Shown here piece after piece: positions 23,123 to 30,607 of a DNA stretch of 64,000 nucleotides; positions within the stretch are counted from its first letter, which is position 1, and the number at the start of each line of letters is the position of its first letter. The DNA lies in assembly GCA_934647945.1 (NCBI GenBank), contig CAKUFK010000007.1:1-64000 (forward strand), written 5' to 3'. The stretch comes from an uncultured Eubacteriales bacterium. GTDB taxonomy: Bacteria > Bacillota > Clostridia > Oscillospirales > Acutalibacteraceae. The position numbers and the translations under genes are program-made. The notes beneath the pieces are model-generated. The model did not search any database. It was not told where the DNA came from and was given only the letters and a program-made list of their open reading frames with translations.

Positions 23123-23165
23123 ATTTGTTTTCCTCCTTTCCCACTAGAGACTATGCCACTCACAT

Positions 23166-23366
23166 TCAAGTCCCTCTCACGAGATCGTCGATTGCGACAT
23201 TCAGGGCGCGTGCGATATCATCCAACGTCGCAATAGACGGTATAAGCATCCCTTTTTCCATTTTGCAGATCGCCGACTGATTGACGCCCACCGTTTTTGC
23301 AAGATGTGACTGGCTTATTCCGGCCTTCGTCCTGAGTTTTTTGATGTTGTCGGATAATGCCAACAT
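23166..23366 (-). CDS. Cro-like XRE family regulator
   Basis: A 66-residue single-domain helix-turn-helix protein (MLALSDNIKKLRTKAGISQS; HTH at SQSHLAKTVGVNQSAICKME). It is the first gene of the leftward early operon and faces the CI-like repressor, so it is the probable Cro counterpart. I chose the ATG at 23366, 4 bases after GAAGGTG; a GTG six bases earlier is possible. Its promoter is about 380 bases upstream, beyond the structured leader. Confidence 0.82.
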   Translation of the reverse strand: MLALSDNIKKLRTKAGISQSHLAKTVGVNQSAICKMEKGMLIPSIATLDDIARALNVAIDDLVRGT

Positions 23367-23386
23367 TTTCACCTTCTTTATAAAAT

Positions 23387-23750
23387 TATTACTGTAGTCA
23401 TTGACAAGCCGCCCCGAATCGGTGTAAAGTTAAGGTGCCCGTTTGGGTAAGGGAAGGAGATGGTCTCAATGACCAAACTTTTGACTTTGCCTGTTCCCGG
23501 CGCTGACTGGGCGGCTGATGCGCGGGCGTACACAGCAGAACCAAAACTGCTAAAGTGATGCGGCACATAAAGAAACAGGTGGCGCTTCTGCCTGTGGGGA
23601 CACTGCGTCGGTACGGAGATCACCATTCTCCGGGCCGACCGGTGGAACCTGCAATGCGCTCCGGGTGAACAAATTTGGGGTCGGTCGCCGGTGGAAGCGC
23701 CACCGGCAGACCGTACTTTCCGGGGCGGCTTATCAATGACTACGGTAATA
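23387..23750 (-). ncRNA. Structured 5' leader of the early operon, closed by a 29-bp inverted repeat
   Basis: Bases 23387-23415 and 23722-23750 are inverted copies, 27 of 29 identical. The right copy begins exactly where the leftward promoter would start transcription, and the left copy ends 20 bases before the Cro-like start. Inside are a 13-bp hairpin with one bulge (23682-23713), a GGAGA/TCTCC hairpin inside GTCGG/CCGAC (23607-23639) and AGCAG/CTGCT (23534-23551). An open 126-codon frame crosses it on the minus strand but lacks a ribosome binding site. A mobile inverted-repeat element is an alternative; no target-site duplication is evident. Confidence 0.55.
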
Positions 23751-23778
23751 GTATACATGTGTTTTTACATGATTTCAA
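23750..23778 (-). promoter_or_regulatory. Leftward early promoter of the prophage
   Basis: Minus-strand -35 TTGAAA (23778-23773), a 17-base spacer and -10 TATACT (23755-23750), close to the vegetative consensus. The start point would be near 23743-23746, at the first bases of the structured leader. CATG-core repeats overlap it, so the CI-like repressor probably represses here. Confidence 0.8.
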
Positions 23779-23806
23779 GTAAATTTCATGTAATTATGCA
23801 TGTTCT
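23753..23806. promoter_or_regulatory. Operator cluster between cI-like and early promoter
   Basis: AT-rich spacer with four CATG-core motifs (TACATGTG, TACATGAT, TTCATGTA, GCATGTTC). TACATGA and TCATGTA form an inverted pair. Repeated motifs in a divergent HTH-regulator interval are typical operators. Which protein binds is inferred from position. Confidence 0.55.
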
Positions 23807-23835
23807 ACTTTTATCACAAATTGGTGGTGTGAATA

Positions 23836-24183
23836 TTGGCTAAAAATACAAATAAAATCGTTGGGGATCGTCTGCGGTGCTTGCTAAAAGAAAACGGCTT
23901 AAAAATGAGCTATTTTAATAAGCAACTAGGGAAAAACAGAAGCTATTTGTCAAACGTATTGACAGGAAGCGATAGTATTGACGATTCCTCGGTTGAGTTT
24001 ATAGCCCACAAGCTGAATACCACCCCCGAATACCTCAAGGGCGAAACAGATCAAAAAGAAAAGCTCGCTGACTTGGTAGTCAGCGAGCAAGATAAAGAAG
24101 CTATGGATTTGTATAGTAGGCTTACTCCAGAACAGAAAGCTCTTGTTCGTGCGCAAATGAAAGGGATTTTATCAAATCAATAA
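23836..24183 (+). CDS. CI-like XRE repressor without peptidase domain
   Basis: A 115-residue protein initiated at TTG 23836 (GGTGGTG upstream). Residues 1-70 form an XRE-type DNA-binding domain (VGDRLRCLLKENGLKMSYFN; HTH near MSYFNKQLGKNRSYLSNV; EYLKGET closure). Residues 75-115 are a short helical tail with LTPEQKALVRAQMKGIL. There is no S24/LexA-type protease domain, so RecA-stimulated self-cleavage cannot be the induction route. Its 3' end overlaps a leftward gene by 62 bases. Confidence 0.82.
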   Translation: MAKNTNKIVGDRLRCLLKENGLKMSYFNKQLGKNRSYLSNVLTGSDSIDDSSVEFIAHKLNTTPEYLKGETDQKEKLADLVVSEQDKEAMDLYSRLTPEQKALVRAQMKGILSNQ

Positions 24184-24289
24184 TGCGTTCCTTTCCGATC
24201 TGGTCGAGCAACTGGTATTCAACGACGAATTCACATGTATCCTCGTCATATGTAAAAGTCTTGCCAGTATGGTCTACTACTTTTTTCAT
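24122..24289 (-). CDS. Small acidic protein convergent with the repressor
   Basis: A 55-residue product starting MKKVVDHTGKTFTYDEDTCE at ATG 24289, 7 bases after GGAGG. It overlaps the upstream 72-residue gene by 4 bases and the 3' end of the repressor gene by 62 bases in opposite orientation. The C-terminal half is a helix (DQIGKERIIDLIKSLSFAHE). No family is recognised. As part of a LexA-box transcript it could be an antirepressor; the overlapping transcript could also act as antisense to cI. Confidence 0.6.
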   Translation of the reverse strand: MKKVVDHTGKTFTYDEDTCEFVVEYQLLDQIGKERIIDLIKSLSFAHEQELSVLE

Positions 24290-24504
24290 TCCCCCGCCTC
24301 CCCGATCTGCACGCCATTCAGCATGTCCCACATGCGCCGATGCATCCGCACCCGCTCGTGATCTCGGAGGCATAAATATAAAGCGTCGTACCATCGCAAA
24401 TCCATTATCTTATGTTCTGGGTGCATAGTCCATCTTCCAGACCATAAAGCCTTAAATAAGGCTCTCGACGCAAATTTTTCCGGTGTTGACATAGCAAGGC
24501 ACAT
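24286..24504 (-). CDS. Small protein under a LexA-like promoter
   Basis: A 72-residue protein starting MCLAMSTPEKFASRALFKAL after GGAGGGG. It is basic and aromatic (WSGRWTMHPEHKIMDLRWYD, HERVRMHRRMWDML) and of unknown family. It is the first gene behind a promoter whose spacer contains GAAC-N4-GTTC. In phages with non-cleavable repressors, such as coliphage 186, an SOS-induced antirepressor (Tum) is expressed in this way; the analogy is an inference. Confidence 0.6.
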   Translation of the reverse strand: MCLAMSTPEKFASRALFKALWSGRWTMHPEHKIMDLRWYDALYLCLRDHERVRMHRRMWDMLNGVQIGEAGE

Positions 24505-24658
24505 AAACGACCCCTCCTTATTTTTCCAACAGCAGACGCCGCAAGTCTGCCATCAACATTTATTCGACCATATTTTACAAATCACTACAGGTAAATGTTG
24601 CCAATGTCCGACAAAATTACTACATTACGCCTTTTCTTCGTTGCCTTTTGCGACTTCC

Positions 24659-24687
24659 ATTATAGAACAAATGTTCTAAATTTGCAA
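24659..24687 (-). promoter_or_regulatory. LexA-box promoter of the small-gene pair
   Basis: Minus-strand -35 TTGCAA (24687-24682), a 17-base spacer, -10 TATAAT (24664-24659). The spacer contains AGAACAAATGTTCT (24664-24677), which fits the Gram-positive SOS box core GAAC-N4-GTTC. Binding there would block RNA polymerase. Confidence 0.65.
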
Positions 24688-24762
24688 CAGTAAATTTTAG
24701 ATACAAAGATATAATATGTAATATGAGAAGCATAAAAGCGGATATGGAATGGAGGAGTGCAA

Positions 24763-25338
24763 ATGAGACCACTAATCAGGCTTTTTGTGTTCATTATCGT
24801 CATCGCCATGTTAGTATCCGCAAGTTCGTGTTTATCCCCTTTTCTGGTTCTGCGTAAGGCCGAATCCAAATCAGAAGCGAATGCCGTCGGGTCCTCAAAC
24901 GCCCAGATGTCTGTGAAGACGATAAAGCCCGGAGTTTTGACCGTCGGCACGAACCCTGATTTAGAACCGCTGTCCTATTATGATGAAAACGGGAAACTCA
25001 CCGGTTTTGACGTAGATCTTATCACGGAAATCTGTAAAACGCTTGATTTGGAATGCGTCATTATTACCATGGACTATGAAGAGCTGTTGACATCCTGCGC
25101 GGACAATCAGGTGGATTGCGTTATAGGAGGAATTTTATATTCCGATGACCGGGCCGAATTTTTATTCTATTCCCATTACTTAACAGAGACGATAGATGGG
25201 GAGACAATGGACTACTGTATTTATGCAAAAAGCTACAATTTGACTAACACCTTCAGCGCTATCCTAGAAACGTACAAGGAAAACGGAGTATATAATGCGA
25301 TCTACCAGCGATACTTTTCACCCTATGGTTCTACATAA
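24763..25338 (+). CDS. Solute-binding lipoprotein (family 3), prophage accessory gene
   Basis: A 191-residue protein starting at ATG 24763, 7 bases after GGAGG. Residues 1-26 are a lipoprotein signal peptide with the lipobox VSASSC. The mature part begins with KPGVLTVGTNPDLEPLSYYD and GKLTGFDVDLITEICKTLDL, the opening of the family 3 amino-acid-binding fold, then DCVIGGILYSDDRAEFLFYS, and closes with a short second lobe ending IYQRYFSPYG. It is about 60 residues shorter than usual and no permease is nearby. It sits between repressor and integrase, the classical place for genes expressed in the lysogen. Confidence 0.82.
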   Translation: MRPLIRLFVFIIVIAMLVSASSCLSPFLVLRKAESKSEANAVGSSNAQMSVKTIKPGVLTVGTNPDLEPLSYYDENGKLTGFDVDLITEICKTLDLECVIITMDYEELLTSCADNQVDCVIGGILYSDDRAEFLFYSHYLTETIDGETMDYCIYAKSYNLTNTFSAILETYKENGVYNAIYQRYFSPYGST

Positions 25339-25340
25339 AA

Positions 25341-25377
25341 AAGCGCCCCGTCACTGCGCGAACAGTGACGAGGCGTT
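25341..25377. terminator. Hairpin after the lipoprotein gene
   Basis: A 15-bp stem with one mismatch and one G-T pair (25342-25356 with 25363-25377). There is no T-run on the plus side; on the minus side it is followed by TTTTATG. It may act as a weak terminator in either direction. Confidence 0.45.
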
Positions 25378-25459
25378 CCACACCCAGGGGGGCATGGAAT
25401 GACCCGTTAGGTCAGCCATATATTACCATATCCCCTGAAATATTACAAGGGGGATTTTT

Positions 25460-26653
25460 ATGGCAACGGTACAAAAAAGAGGCGAAAGTTACCGGATCAG
25501 AGCATCTGCGGGTTATGATTCCACAGGTAAGCAGATAATGAAATCCATGACGTGGAAGCCTGCTCCAGGATTGTCGGAAAAACAAATCGAAAAGGAGCTT
25601 GAACGCCAGAAAATACTTTTCGATGAAAAAGTCAAAGCGGACAAATCATTCGATGAGAATATCCGTTTCCAGGAGTTCACGGAACAATGGTTTCAGGATT
25701 ACGGGAAAGATCATCTTCGAATTAGAACTTACACTGAATATCAGAAGATGACCAAACGCCTATACCCCGCCATTGGCCATATACGCCTCAATAAGCTGCG
25801 TCCGCGCCACTTGGTAGAATTCTACTCGCAGCTGGCGGAACCGGGCCAGAACAAGCGCACAAAGGGAGGTTTAGCCCCTAAGACGATCAAACACTACCAC
25901 ACCATGATATCTTCCATTATGGATCGGGCCGTAAAATGGGGGATTGTCCCTGAAAATCCATGCCGAAAGGTAGACCCTCCAAAGGTCGACCGTCACCAAA
26001 TTGATTGTCTAAATGACAAAGAGGCCGCGATTTTCGTTGAAGGTCTCGAAACCGAGCCATTAGAGGATCGCGCAATGTTTACTCTCGCACTGTTTACGGG
26101 TATGCGGCGCGGAGAATTGCTGGGTTTGGAATGGCCTGACGTTGATTTTGAAACGGCGGTAATATCCATTCGCCGCACATCTCAATACGGAGGCGCAAAA
26201 CTCGGAACATATACAGACGATACTAAAACCGAACAATCCAAGCGTAGTATTCGGATTACGCCATCCATTATTGATCTCCTTAAAAAATACAAGGCTGAGC
26301 AAGCAGCGCATCGGCTCAGATTAGGCGACATGTGGAATTCTGATTGGTTTGAACACCCTCGACTGTTCACTAATCAAGATGGGAAGCCTATGTCCCCAAG
26401 CACGCCCCTCAACCGCCTGAAAAAGTTACTCGACCGGCTCGGCTTGCGTCAGGTATCCTTGCACAGTCTGCGCCACACAAGCGCGACGTTGCTTATACAA
26501 CAGGGCGTCAACGTCCGCACAGTGTCCAGCCGCTTGGGGCACAGCCAGACCAGCACCACCATGAACATATACGCTCATCAACTCCAAAGCGCAGACGCAG
26601 CGGCTGCGGAGGCGCTCGAAATCGCCATTGAAAAAGGCAAAAAAAGGGGCTGA
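25460..26653 (+). CDS. int: Phage integrase, tyrosine recombinase
   Basis: A 397-residue site-specific recombinase. Residues 1-65 form an AP2-like arm-binding domain (MATVQKRGESYRIRASAGYD), 66-165 the SAM-like core-binding domain (FTEQWFQDYGKDHLRIRTYT), and the rest the catalytic domain with the R-H-R-H-Y set: FTGMRRGELLGLEW (Arg), HSLRHTSATLLIQQG (His, Arg), LGHSQTSTTMNIYAH (His and the Tyr nucleophile). It catalyses integration and excision at the tRNA attachment site located 140 bases downstream. The start follows AAGGGGG. Confidence 0.95.
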   Translation: MATVQKRGESYRIRASAGYDSTGKQIMKSMTWKPAPGLSEKQIEKELERQKILFDEKVKADKSFDENIRFQEFTEQWFQDYGKDHLRIRTYTEYQKMTKRLYPAIGHIRLNKLRPRHLVEFYSQLAEPGQNKRTKGGLAPKTIKHYHTMISSIMDRAVKWGIVPENPCRKVDPPKVDRHQIDCLNDKEAAIFVEGLETEPLEDRAMFTLALFTGMRRGELLGLEWPDVDFETAVISIRRTSQYGGAKLGTYTDDTKTEQSKRSIRITPSIIDLLKKYKAEQAAHRLRLGDMWNSDWFEHPRLFTNQDGKPMSPSTPLNRLKKLLDRLGLRQVSLHSLRHTSATLLIQQGVNVRTVSSRLGHSQTSTTMNIYAHQLQSADAAAAEALEIAIEKGKKRG

Positions 26654-26660
26654 TTTTGGT

Positions 26661-26704
26661 CGTTATTTGGTCGTTATTTCACTGAAAACGACCAGAATTT
26701 ACAG
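26661..26704. repeat. Repeats next to the attachment site
   Basis: TTGGTCGTTATT occurs twice in tandem just after the integrase gene, and AACGACC downstream forms a 7-bp inverted pair with the second copy. Such repeats beside a core site may be recombinase arm sites; part of this may also serve as the integrase terminator. Confidence 0.4.
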
Positions 26705-26792
26705 CATATAGCCGAATTCCAAACGTGCAAAAGCCCGCATGAACGCTCAATTTCTCACGTTTAAGCAATCCATCAAAACTGATTCTGGCTAA

Positions 26793-26815
26793 TTCGAATC
26801 CTGTCACCTCGACCA
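26793..26815 (+). other. tRNA 3' end fragment, prophage attachment core (attR side)
   Basis: TTCGAATCC... to ...CTCGACCA is the T-loop, acceptor strand and CCA end of a tRNA gene without any upstream tRNA body. This is what integration into a tRNA gene leaves at the far end. The acceptor 3' strand CACCTCG predicts a tRNA that starts CGAGGTG; its identity is not resolved. The intact tRNA should lie at the other end of the prophage. Confidence 0.8.
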
Positions 26816-26818
26816 ACT

Positions 26819-26858
26819 AATCACTCATGTTTTAATACAAAGCATGAGTGATTTTTTT
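26819..26858 (+). terminator. Intrinsic terminator of the former tRNA gene
   Basis: ATCACTCATG and CATGAGTGAT form a 10-bp stem followed by TTTTTTT. It directly follows the tRNA 3' end, supporting this as the original end of the tRNA transcription unit. Confidence 0.8.
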
Positions 26859-27055
26859 ATGTTTACGGACAGAAAAAGCCGAAAAAAGTGGGTATCGGCG
26901 ATAATTCTGGGTAAAAAGCCGCATTACGCCCGCTAAAAATGATGATAGGACCGGTTTAGTTTCTGATGTAGGACCAGAGTTTTCCTTTTCATCTGTTCTG
27001 TTTCTTTCAATCCAACCCGCCGCATTTAAGGCCTCATGATTTCATAATCGACAGA
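26859..27055. other. Intergenic region between prophage and GH2 gene
   Basis: No gene is seen. GATGATAGGACC (26941) and GATGTAGGACC (26965) are near-repeats that look like the end of a lost insertion sequence of IS21-like style, but no transposase remains. The last part leads into the GH2 promoter. Confidence 0.35.
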
Positions 27056-27084
27056 TTGCAAAGCGGACCATCTCCTGCTATAAT
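27056..27084 (+). promoter_or_regulatory. Promoter of the GH2 gene
   Basis: TTGCAA (27056-27061), 17-base spacer, TATAAT (27079-27084), giving a start near 27091 and a leader of about 120 bases before the ATG at 27213. Confidence 0.75.
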
Positions 27085-27212
27085 GTTATCGGTTCTTCGG
27101 AATTTGCAGCGCGGAATCCTTTTTCCGGCAGACGACCGACTGTGAAGCGCCGCAGCAGCAGCTTCGATTCACACCGTCAAAGATATGCAGAATATCAAAG
27201 GAGGCCGCTCTG

Positions 27213-29942
27213 ATGCAACAAATCAATTTAAACTTCGGATGGCTATTCACCCTTGAAAAGGATCTGGACTGCTTCAACGGTTTCAGCTTCGATAAATACT
27301 CCGACGCCATCGGTGCGCCCGCGCGATATTACGACCACTGCAGCTGGCAGAAGATCGATCTGCCCCACGATTGGAGTATTGCGCTTGAAAAGGATCTGAA
27401 GGCCAACACCTTTGCCGGAGCACGGCCCAATACGCGCTGGCACCGCTTTATGACCGAGCGGCACTCCGATATCGACGACGTCAGCAGCGTCGGCTGGTAC
27501 CGCAAGCATTTCATGCCCGATCCCTGCTGGCAGGGAAAGCGCGTATTCATCGAATTTGAGGGCGTGTTCCGCGATTCGGTATTCTGGATCAATGGAACCT
27601 ATATGGACCGTCACAACAGCGGCTACACATCCTTCCTGTTTGAAATTACCGATCACCTTGTCTTCGGCGAGGATAATTCCATCGCTGTGCGCGTGGACAC
27701 CTCTCAGGCCGAGGGCTGGTGGTACGAGGGCTCCGGAGTCTACCGCAACGTATTTCTGTACGTCGCCGAGCCAGTATACATAAAGCCGCGCAAGACCATC
27801 ATCAAAACCGCTCTGGACGGCAGGGTTTCCGTGGAATGCACCGTCGTGAACGATACGCCCGAGCCCTTCTGCGGAGATGTTGTCTTTGAAACCGCTGACA
27901 TAGCTTCAGCCGTACACACGGCCATCGCTCCCTATGGCGAAGCCGTTGTAAAGGTGGAGCTTCATATTGAGTCCCCGCGCCTCTGGCACGTGGATGCTCC
28001 TAACCTGTATACGCTGTCCATCCGCATCGGCGAAGAAATCCATACGGAATCCTTCGGCGTGCGCACCGTCGGCTTCGATCCCGACCGCGGCTTCCTGCTC
28101 AACAGCAAACCGCTGAAGATTCACGGCGCATGCGTCCACCAGGACTTCGGCGGCGTCGGCGTCGCACTGACCGACAACCTGCAGCGCTACAAGATCGCCC
28201 GCCTCAAGGCGATGGGCGTAAACGCTTATCGCTGCTCCCATCATGCACCCGCTCCGGCGCTGCTGCGAGCCTGCGATGAGCTGGGCATGCTGGTGATGGA
28301 CGAAACGCGCCTGTTCGGCACTTCGCCCGAGGCCGTCCGTCAGCTCACCAGCGTCATGGAACGGGACCGCAACCATCCCTGCGTATTCATCTGGTCGCTG
28401 GGCAACGAGGAATTCTCCGTTCAGAACGATCCATGGAGCCATCGCCTGATGAAAAAAATGACTCGCATCGCCAAGGCTCTTGACGATACGCGCCCCGTAA
28501 CCTATTCCGGCAACAACGGCCCCACCTTCGCAGGCGCAAACGGCGCGGCGGAGGTACGCGGCGTAAACTACATCCGTGGCGTTCTTCACGAGGACGGCAG
28601 GTGGCTCGACCGGTATCACGCCGACCACCCCCATCAGCCCATCATCGGAACCGAGGAGAGCAGCTATGTCCTCAGCCGGGGCGGCGCAAGGACGGATCTG
28701 GGCAACGGTCTTCTGGACTCCTCCGGCCTCATCACCATGCCCTGGGGCTCGACTCCCAAGGGCTGGGTAAAGTACTTTGAAAAGCGCGATTTCCTCGCGG
28801 GCAGCTTCATGTGGACGGGCTTCGACTATCGCGGCGAGCCCAATCCCTTCGTCACGACGAACGTCTGCTCCTCCTTCGGTGCCATCGATCTGTGCGGCAT
28901 GGAAAAACCGCCCTTCTACTATTATAAAGCGTGGTGGACGGACGAGCCGGTACTGAAGCTCACCCCTCACTGGAACCACATGGCCGGAGAAATTGTGGAA
29001 ATCTGCGCATTCACCAATTGCAGTGAAATCAGACTGAGCCTCAACGGGCGCGAGCTGGAAACCCGCAGAGTGGAGCGCTTTGATGCGCCCGTATTCCGTA
29101 TTCCCTTCGAACCGGGCGTGCTGTGCGCCGAGGCCGAATACAACGGTCAGATTTTGCGAAGCGAGCTGCGCACCAGCACGGAAACGGCGGTCGTCGCCTG
29201 CACCTGCGCGCTTCCGGCCCACAGCAGCGCGGACGTTGCCATCTATGAGTTGTCCGCCGTGGATGAAAACGGACTTTTCTGTCCCGTCGCTGAGGAATAC
29301 GTCGATCTGAGCATCGAAAACGGCCGCATCATCGGCGTGGGAAACGGCGACCCCGCCTGCCTCGATCCCGAGCAGCTCCTTCCTGTGGAGGAAGCAGTCT
29401 ACCTGCGCTGCTTCCGTATGAACGAAACAGAGTTGTACAGCATGCCGCAGAAGGATCACAACGTTCTCCGCAGCCGCCACGACTGGCTGGAAACCGAGTC
29501 CGCCGGAAACGGCTTCGAGGACGACGAGCGCCGCGTGGCCAGATTCTCCGACAATCTGGAGCCCGATAGAACCGTCACACTTACGGCACAGGTCCGCGGC
29601 GTAGAGAAGTATGAATACATCGAATTCGAGCGCCTCGGCGGCGACGCCCGCATATTTCTCAATGGTGTCGAGCTCGGCGACAACTTTACCCGCAGCGGCC
29701 GCATGTCCTTCAGCCATGTGCGTCCGTACCGGTTCTACTGCTGCTTCCGCAAGGGAGACAACGAAATCAGAATCGAGTCCGTACAGCACGAAACCTCCGG
29801 ACGTCCCGTGTCCGGCTACGCTAAAATTGGCAGACTGAAGGAACAGCCGCAGCGCGTCCGCCTGCACTACGGCCTTGCTAGGGTCTTTGTGAAATCAGAA
29901 ACGCCGGATGCAGTCTTCCTGCAGGCAAAAATCGCTGACTGA
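27213..29942 (+). CDS. Glycoside hydrolase family 2 (beta-galactosidase-like), DUF4982 type
   Basis: A 909-residue enzyme without signal peptide, so probably cytoplasmic. The N-terminus (INLNFGWLF ... IDLPHDWSI) is the GH2 sugar-binding domain. The catalytic barrel has the acid/base Glu399 in WSLGNEE and the nucleophile Glu481 in GTEESS. A DUF4982-like beta domain follows (VEICAFTNCSEIRLSLNGRE), then a further beta-sandwich to the end. It cleaves terminal beta-linked sugars, probably galactosides; exact specificity is unresolved. AAAGGAGG lies 8 bases before the ATG. It was probably the first gene of a sugar operon, as the remnant behind it is a sugar isomerase. Confidence 0.9.
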   Translation: MQQINLNFGWLFTLEKDLDCFNGFSFDKYSDAIGAPARYYDHCSWQKIDLPHDWSIALEKDLKANTFAGARPNTRWHRFMTERHSDIDDVSSVGWYRKHFMPDPCWQGKRVFIEFEGVFRDSVFWINGTYMDRHNSGYTSFLFEITDHLVFGEDNSIAVRVDTSQAEGWWYEGSGVYRNVFLYVAEPVYIKPRKTIIKTALDGRVSVECTVVNDTPEPFCGDVVFETADIASAVHTAIAPYGEAVVKVELHIESPRLWHVDAPNLYTLSIRIGEEIHTESFGVRTVGFDPDRGFLLNSKPLKIHGACVHQDFGGVGVALTDNLQRYKIARLKAMGVNAYRCSHHAPAPALLRACDELGMLVMDETRLFGTSPEAVRQLTSVMERDRNHPCVFIWSLGNEEFSVQNDPWSHRLMKKMTRIAKALDDTRPVTYSGNNGPTFAGANGAAEVRGVNYIRGVLHEDGRWLDRYHADHPHQPIIGTEESSYVLSRGGARTDLGNGLLDSSGLITMPWGSTPKGWVKYFEKRDFLAGSFMWTGFDYRGEPNPFVTTNVCSSFGAIDLCGMEKPPFYYYKAWWTDEPVLKLTPHWNHMAGEIVEICAFTNCSEIRLSLNGRELETRRVERFDAPVFRIPFEPGVLCAEAEYNGQILRSELRTSTETAVVACTCALPAHSSADVAIYELSAVDENGLFCPVAEEYVDLSIENGRIIGVGNGDPACLDPEQLLPVEEAVYLRCFRMNETELYSMPQKDHNVLRSRHDWLETESAGNGFEDDERRVARFSDNLEPDRTVTLTAQVRGVEKYEYIEFERLGGDARIFLNGVELGDNFTRSGRMSFSHVRPYRFYCCFRKGDNEIRIESVQHETSGRPVSGYAKIGRLKEQPQRVRLHYGLARVFVKSETPDAVFLQAKIAD

Positions 29943-29944
29943 AA

Positions 29945-30178
29945 AAGTGCGGGCATCTGGCAGTCACTACACATATTTCCGATTACGACCGTGTGGATGA
30001 AAAGCACTGGCTGCCGGGCGAAGGCTGCATTGACTTTAAGCACGTGATCAATTGCCTGAAAAGCGCGGGCTACAGCGGACAATTGCTGTTTGAAACCAAG
30101 CAGACGCGCGCCCTGCCGGGCAGCACGGTCGGCAGCGGGATGCTGCGCGACCGCTGGCTGCAGCTGATGCAGAAATGA
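29945..30178 (+). pseudogene. Remnant of a sugar phosphate isomerase/epimerase gene
   Basis: About 77 codons in an open frame that starts right behind the GH2 stop, with no start codon or ribosome binding site. The translation includes HLAVTTHISDYDRVDEKHWL and PGEGCIDF, the C-terminal metal-site region of AP-endonuclease-fold isomerases (H-x-S/K-D...PGxGxID), then GYSGQLLFETKQTRALP and the stop. The N-terminal two thirds are missing, so a deletion joined the end of this gene to the GH2 gene. Confidence 0.8.
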
Positions 30179-30317
30179 GTGGAAAACATCTATTTCGAAT
30201 CGTGTTATGGGAAGAGGCTGCCCAGTCTGTAGAAAGAAAAACGGATGACCCCCCTTTAGGTGTGAGTGAACCCCCTACCCAGAGTTTCTATCAAAATATG
30301 CGCCCAGATACATAGAT

Positions 30318-30355
30318 AGCCGGCGATTCATCATGAATCGCCGGCTGCTTTTTGT
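30318..30355 (+). terminator. Strong intrinsic terminator after the GH2 operon
   Basis: AGCCGGCGATTCA, a 3-base loop and its exact complement TGAATCGCCGGCT, followed by GCTTTTTG. Confidence 0.85.
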
Positions 30356-30406
30356 TATGCGGCTTGGCCATGAGTGGCTATCCTCATAGCCCCAACCCCA
30401 ATACGA

Positions 30407-30443
30407 CCGGAAACCGTGTGCCTATGCGGCTTCCGGCTTTTTT
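30407..30443 (+). terminator. Second intrinsic terminator
   Basis: CCGGAAACCG and CGGCTTCCGG form a 9-bp interrupted stem followed by CTTTTTTC. It lies 60 bases after the first one. The rest of 30179-30547 shows no gene; 30235-30290 has C-run repeats (GACCCCCCT, GAACCCCCT) of unknown origin. Confidence 0.7.
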
Positions 30444-30547
30444 CTCCGCCGAATGCATGATCTAGGGGATTAGGCGGTGTTTGTAGATGTGATTCCATGC
30501 TGTACGGTATGCTAATGGACTTGACAAGTGAAGAAAGAAAGCTTATA

Positions 30548-30577
30548 ACGAATAAAGAACATATGTTCTATATTCGT
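30548..30577. promoter_or_regulatory. 30-bp near-perfect palindrome with LexA-like core
   Basis: ACGAATAAAGAACAT and its complement ATGTTCTATATTCGT pair at 14 of 15 positions. The centre GAACATATGTTC fits the SOS box core GAAC-N4-GTTC. It lies 30 bases upstream of the toxin-like gene, an operator position. Confidence 0.55.
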
Positions 30578-30607
30578 TATGGTTAAGAATTGGAGGGATG
30601 TAATAAA

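Noticed and set aside
23387..23750. Reading the inverted-repeat element as a MITE
   Set aside because: No target-site duplication is visible, and the right end coincides with the transcription start, which fits a leader RNA better. A copy search could reverse this.
23378..23758. Minus-strand frame of 126 codons covering the leader element
   Set aside because: It would start in the promoter -10 region, has no ribosome binding site, and both ends are the inverted repeats. Kept as an alternative, not as a gene.
25341..25377. Canonical rho-independent terminator for the lipoprotein gene
   Set aside because: The stem is strong, but no T-run follows on the plus strand, so it is listed only as a possible terminator.
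26930..26990. Insertion sequence end of IS21 style
   Set aside because: Only two near-repeats and no transposase or second end; similarly for the C-run repeats at 30235-30290.
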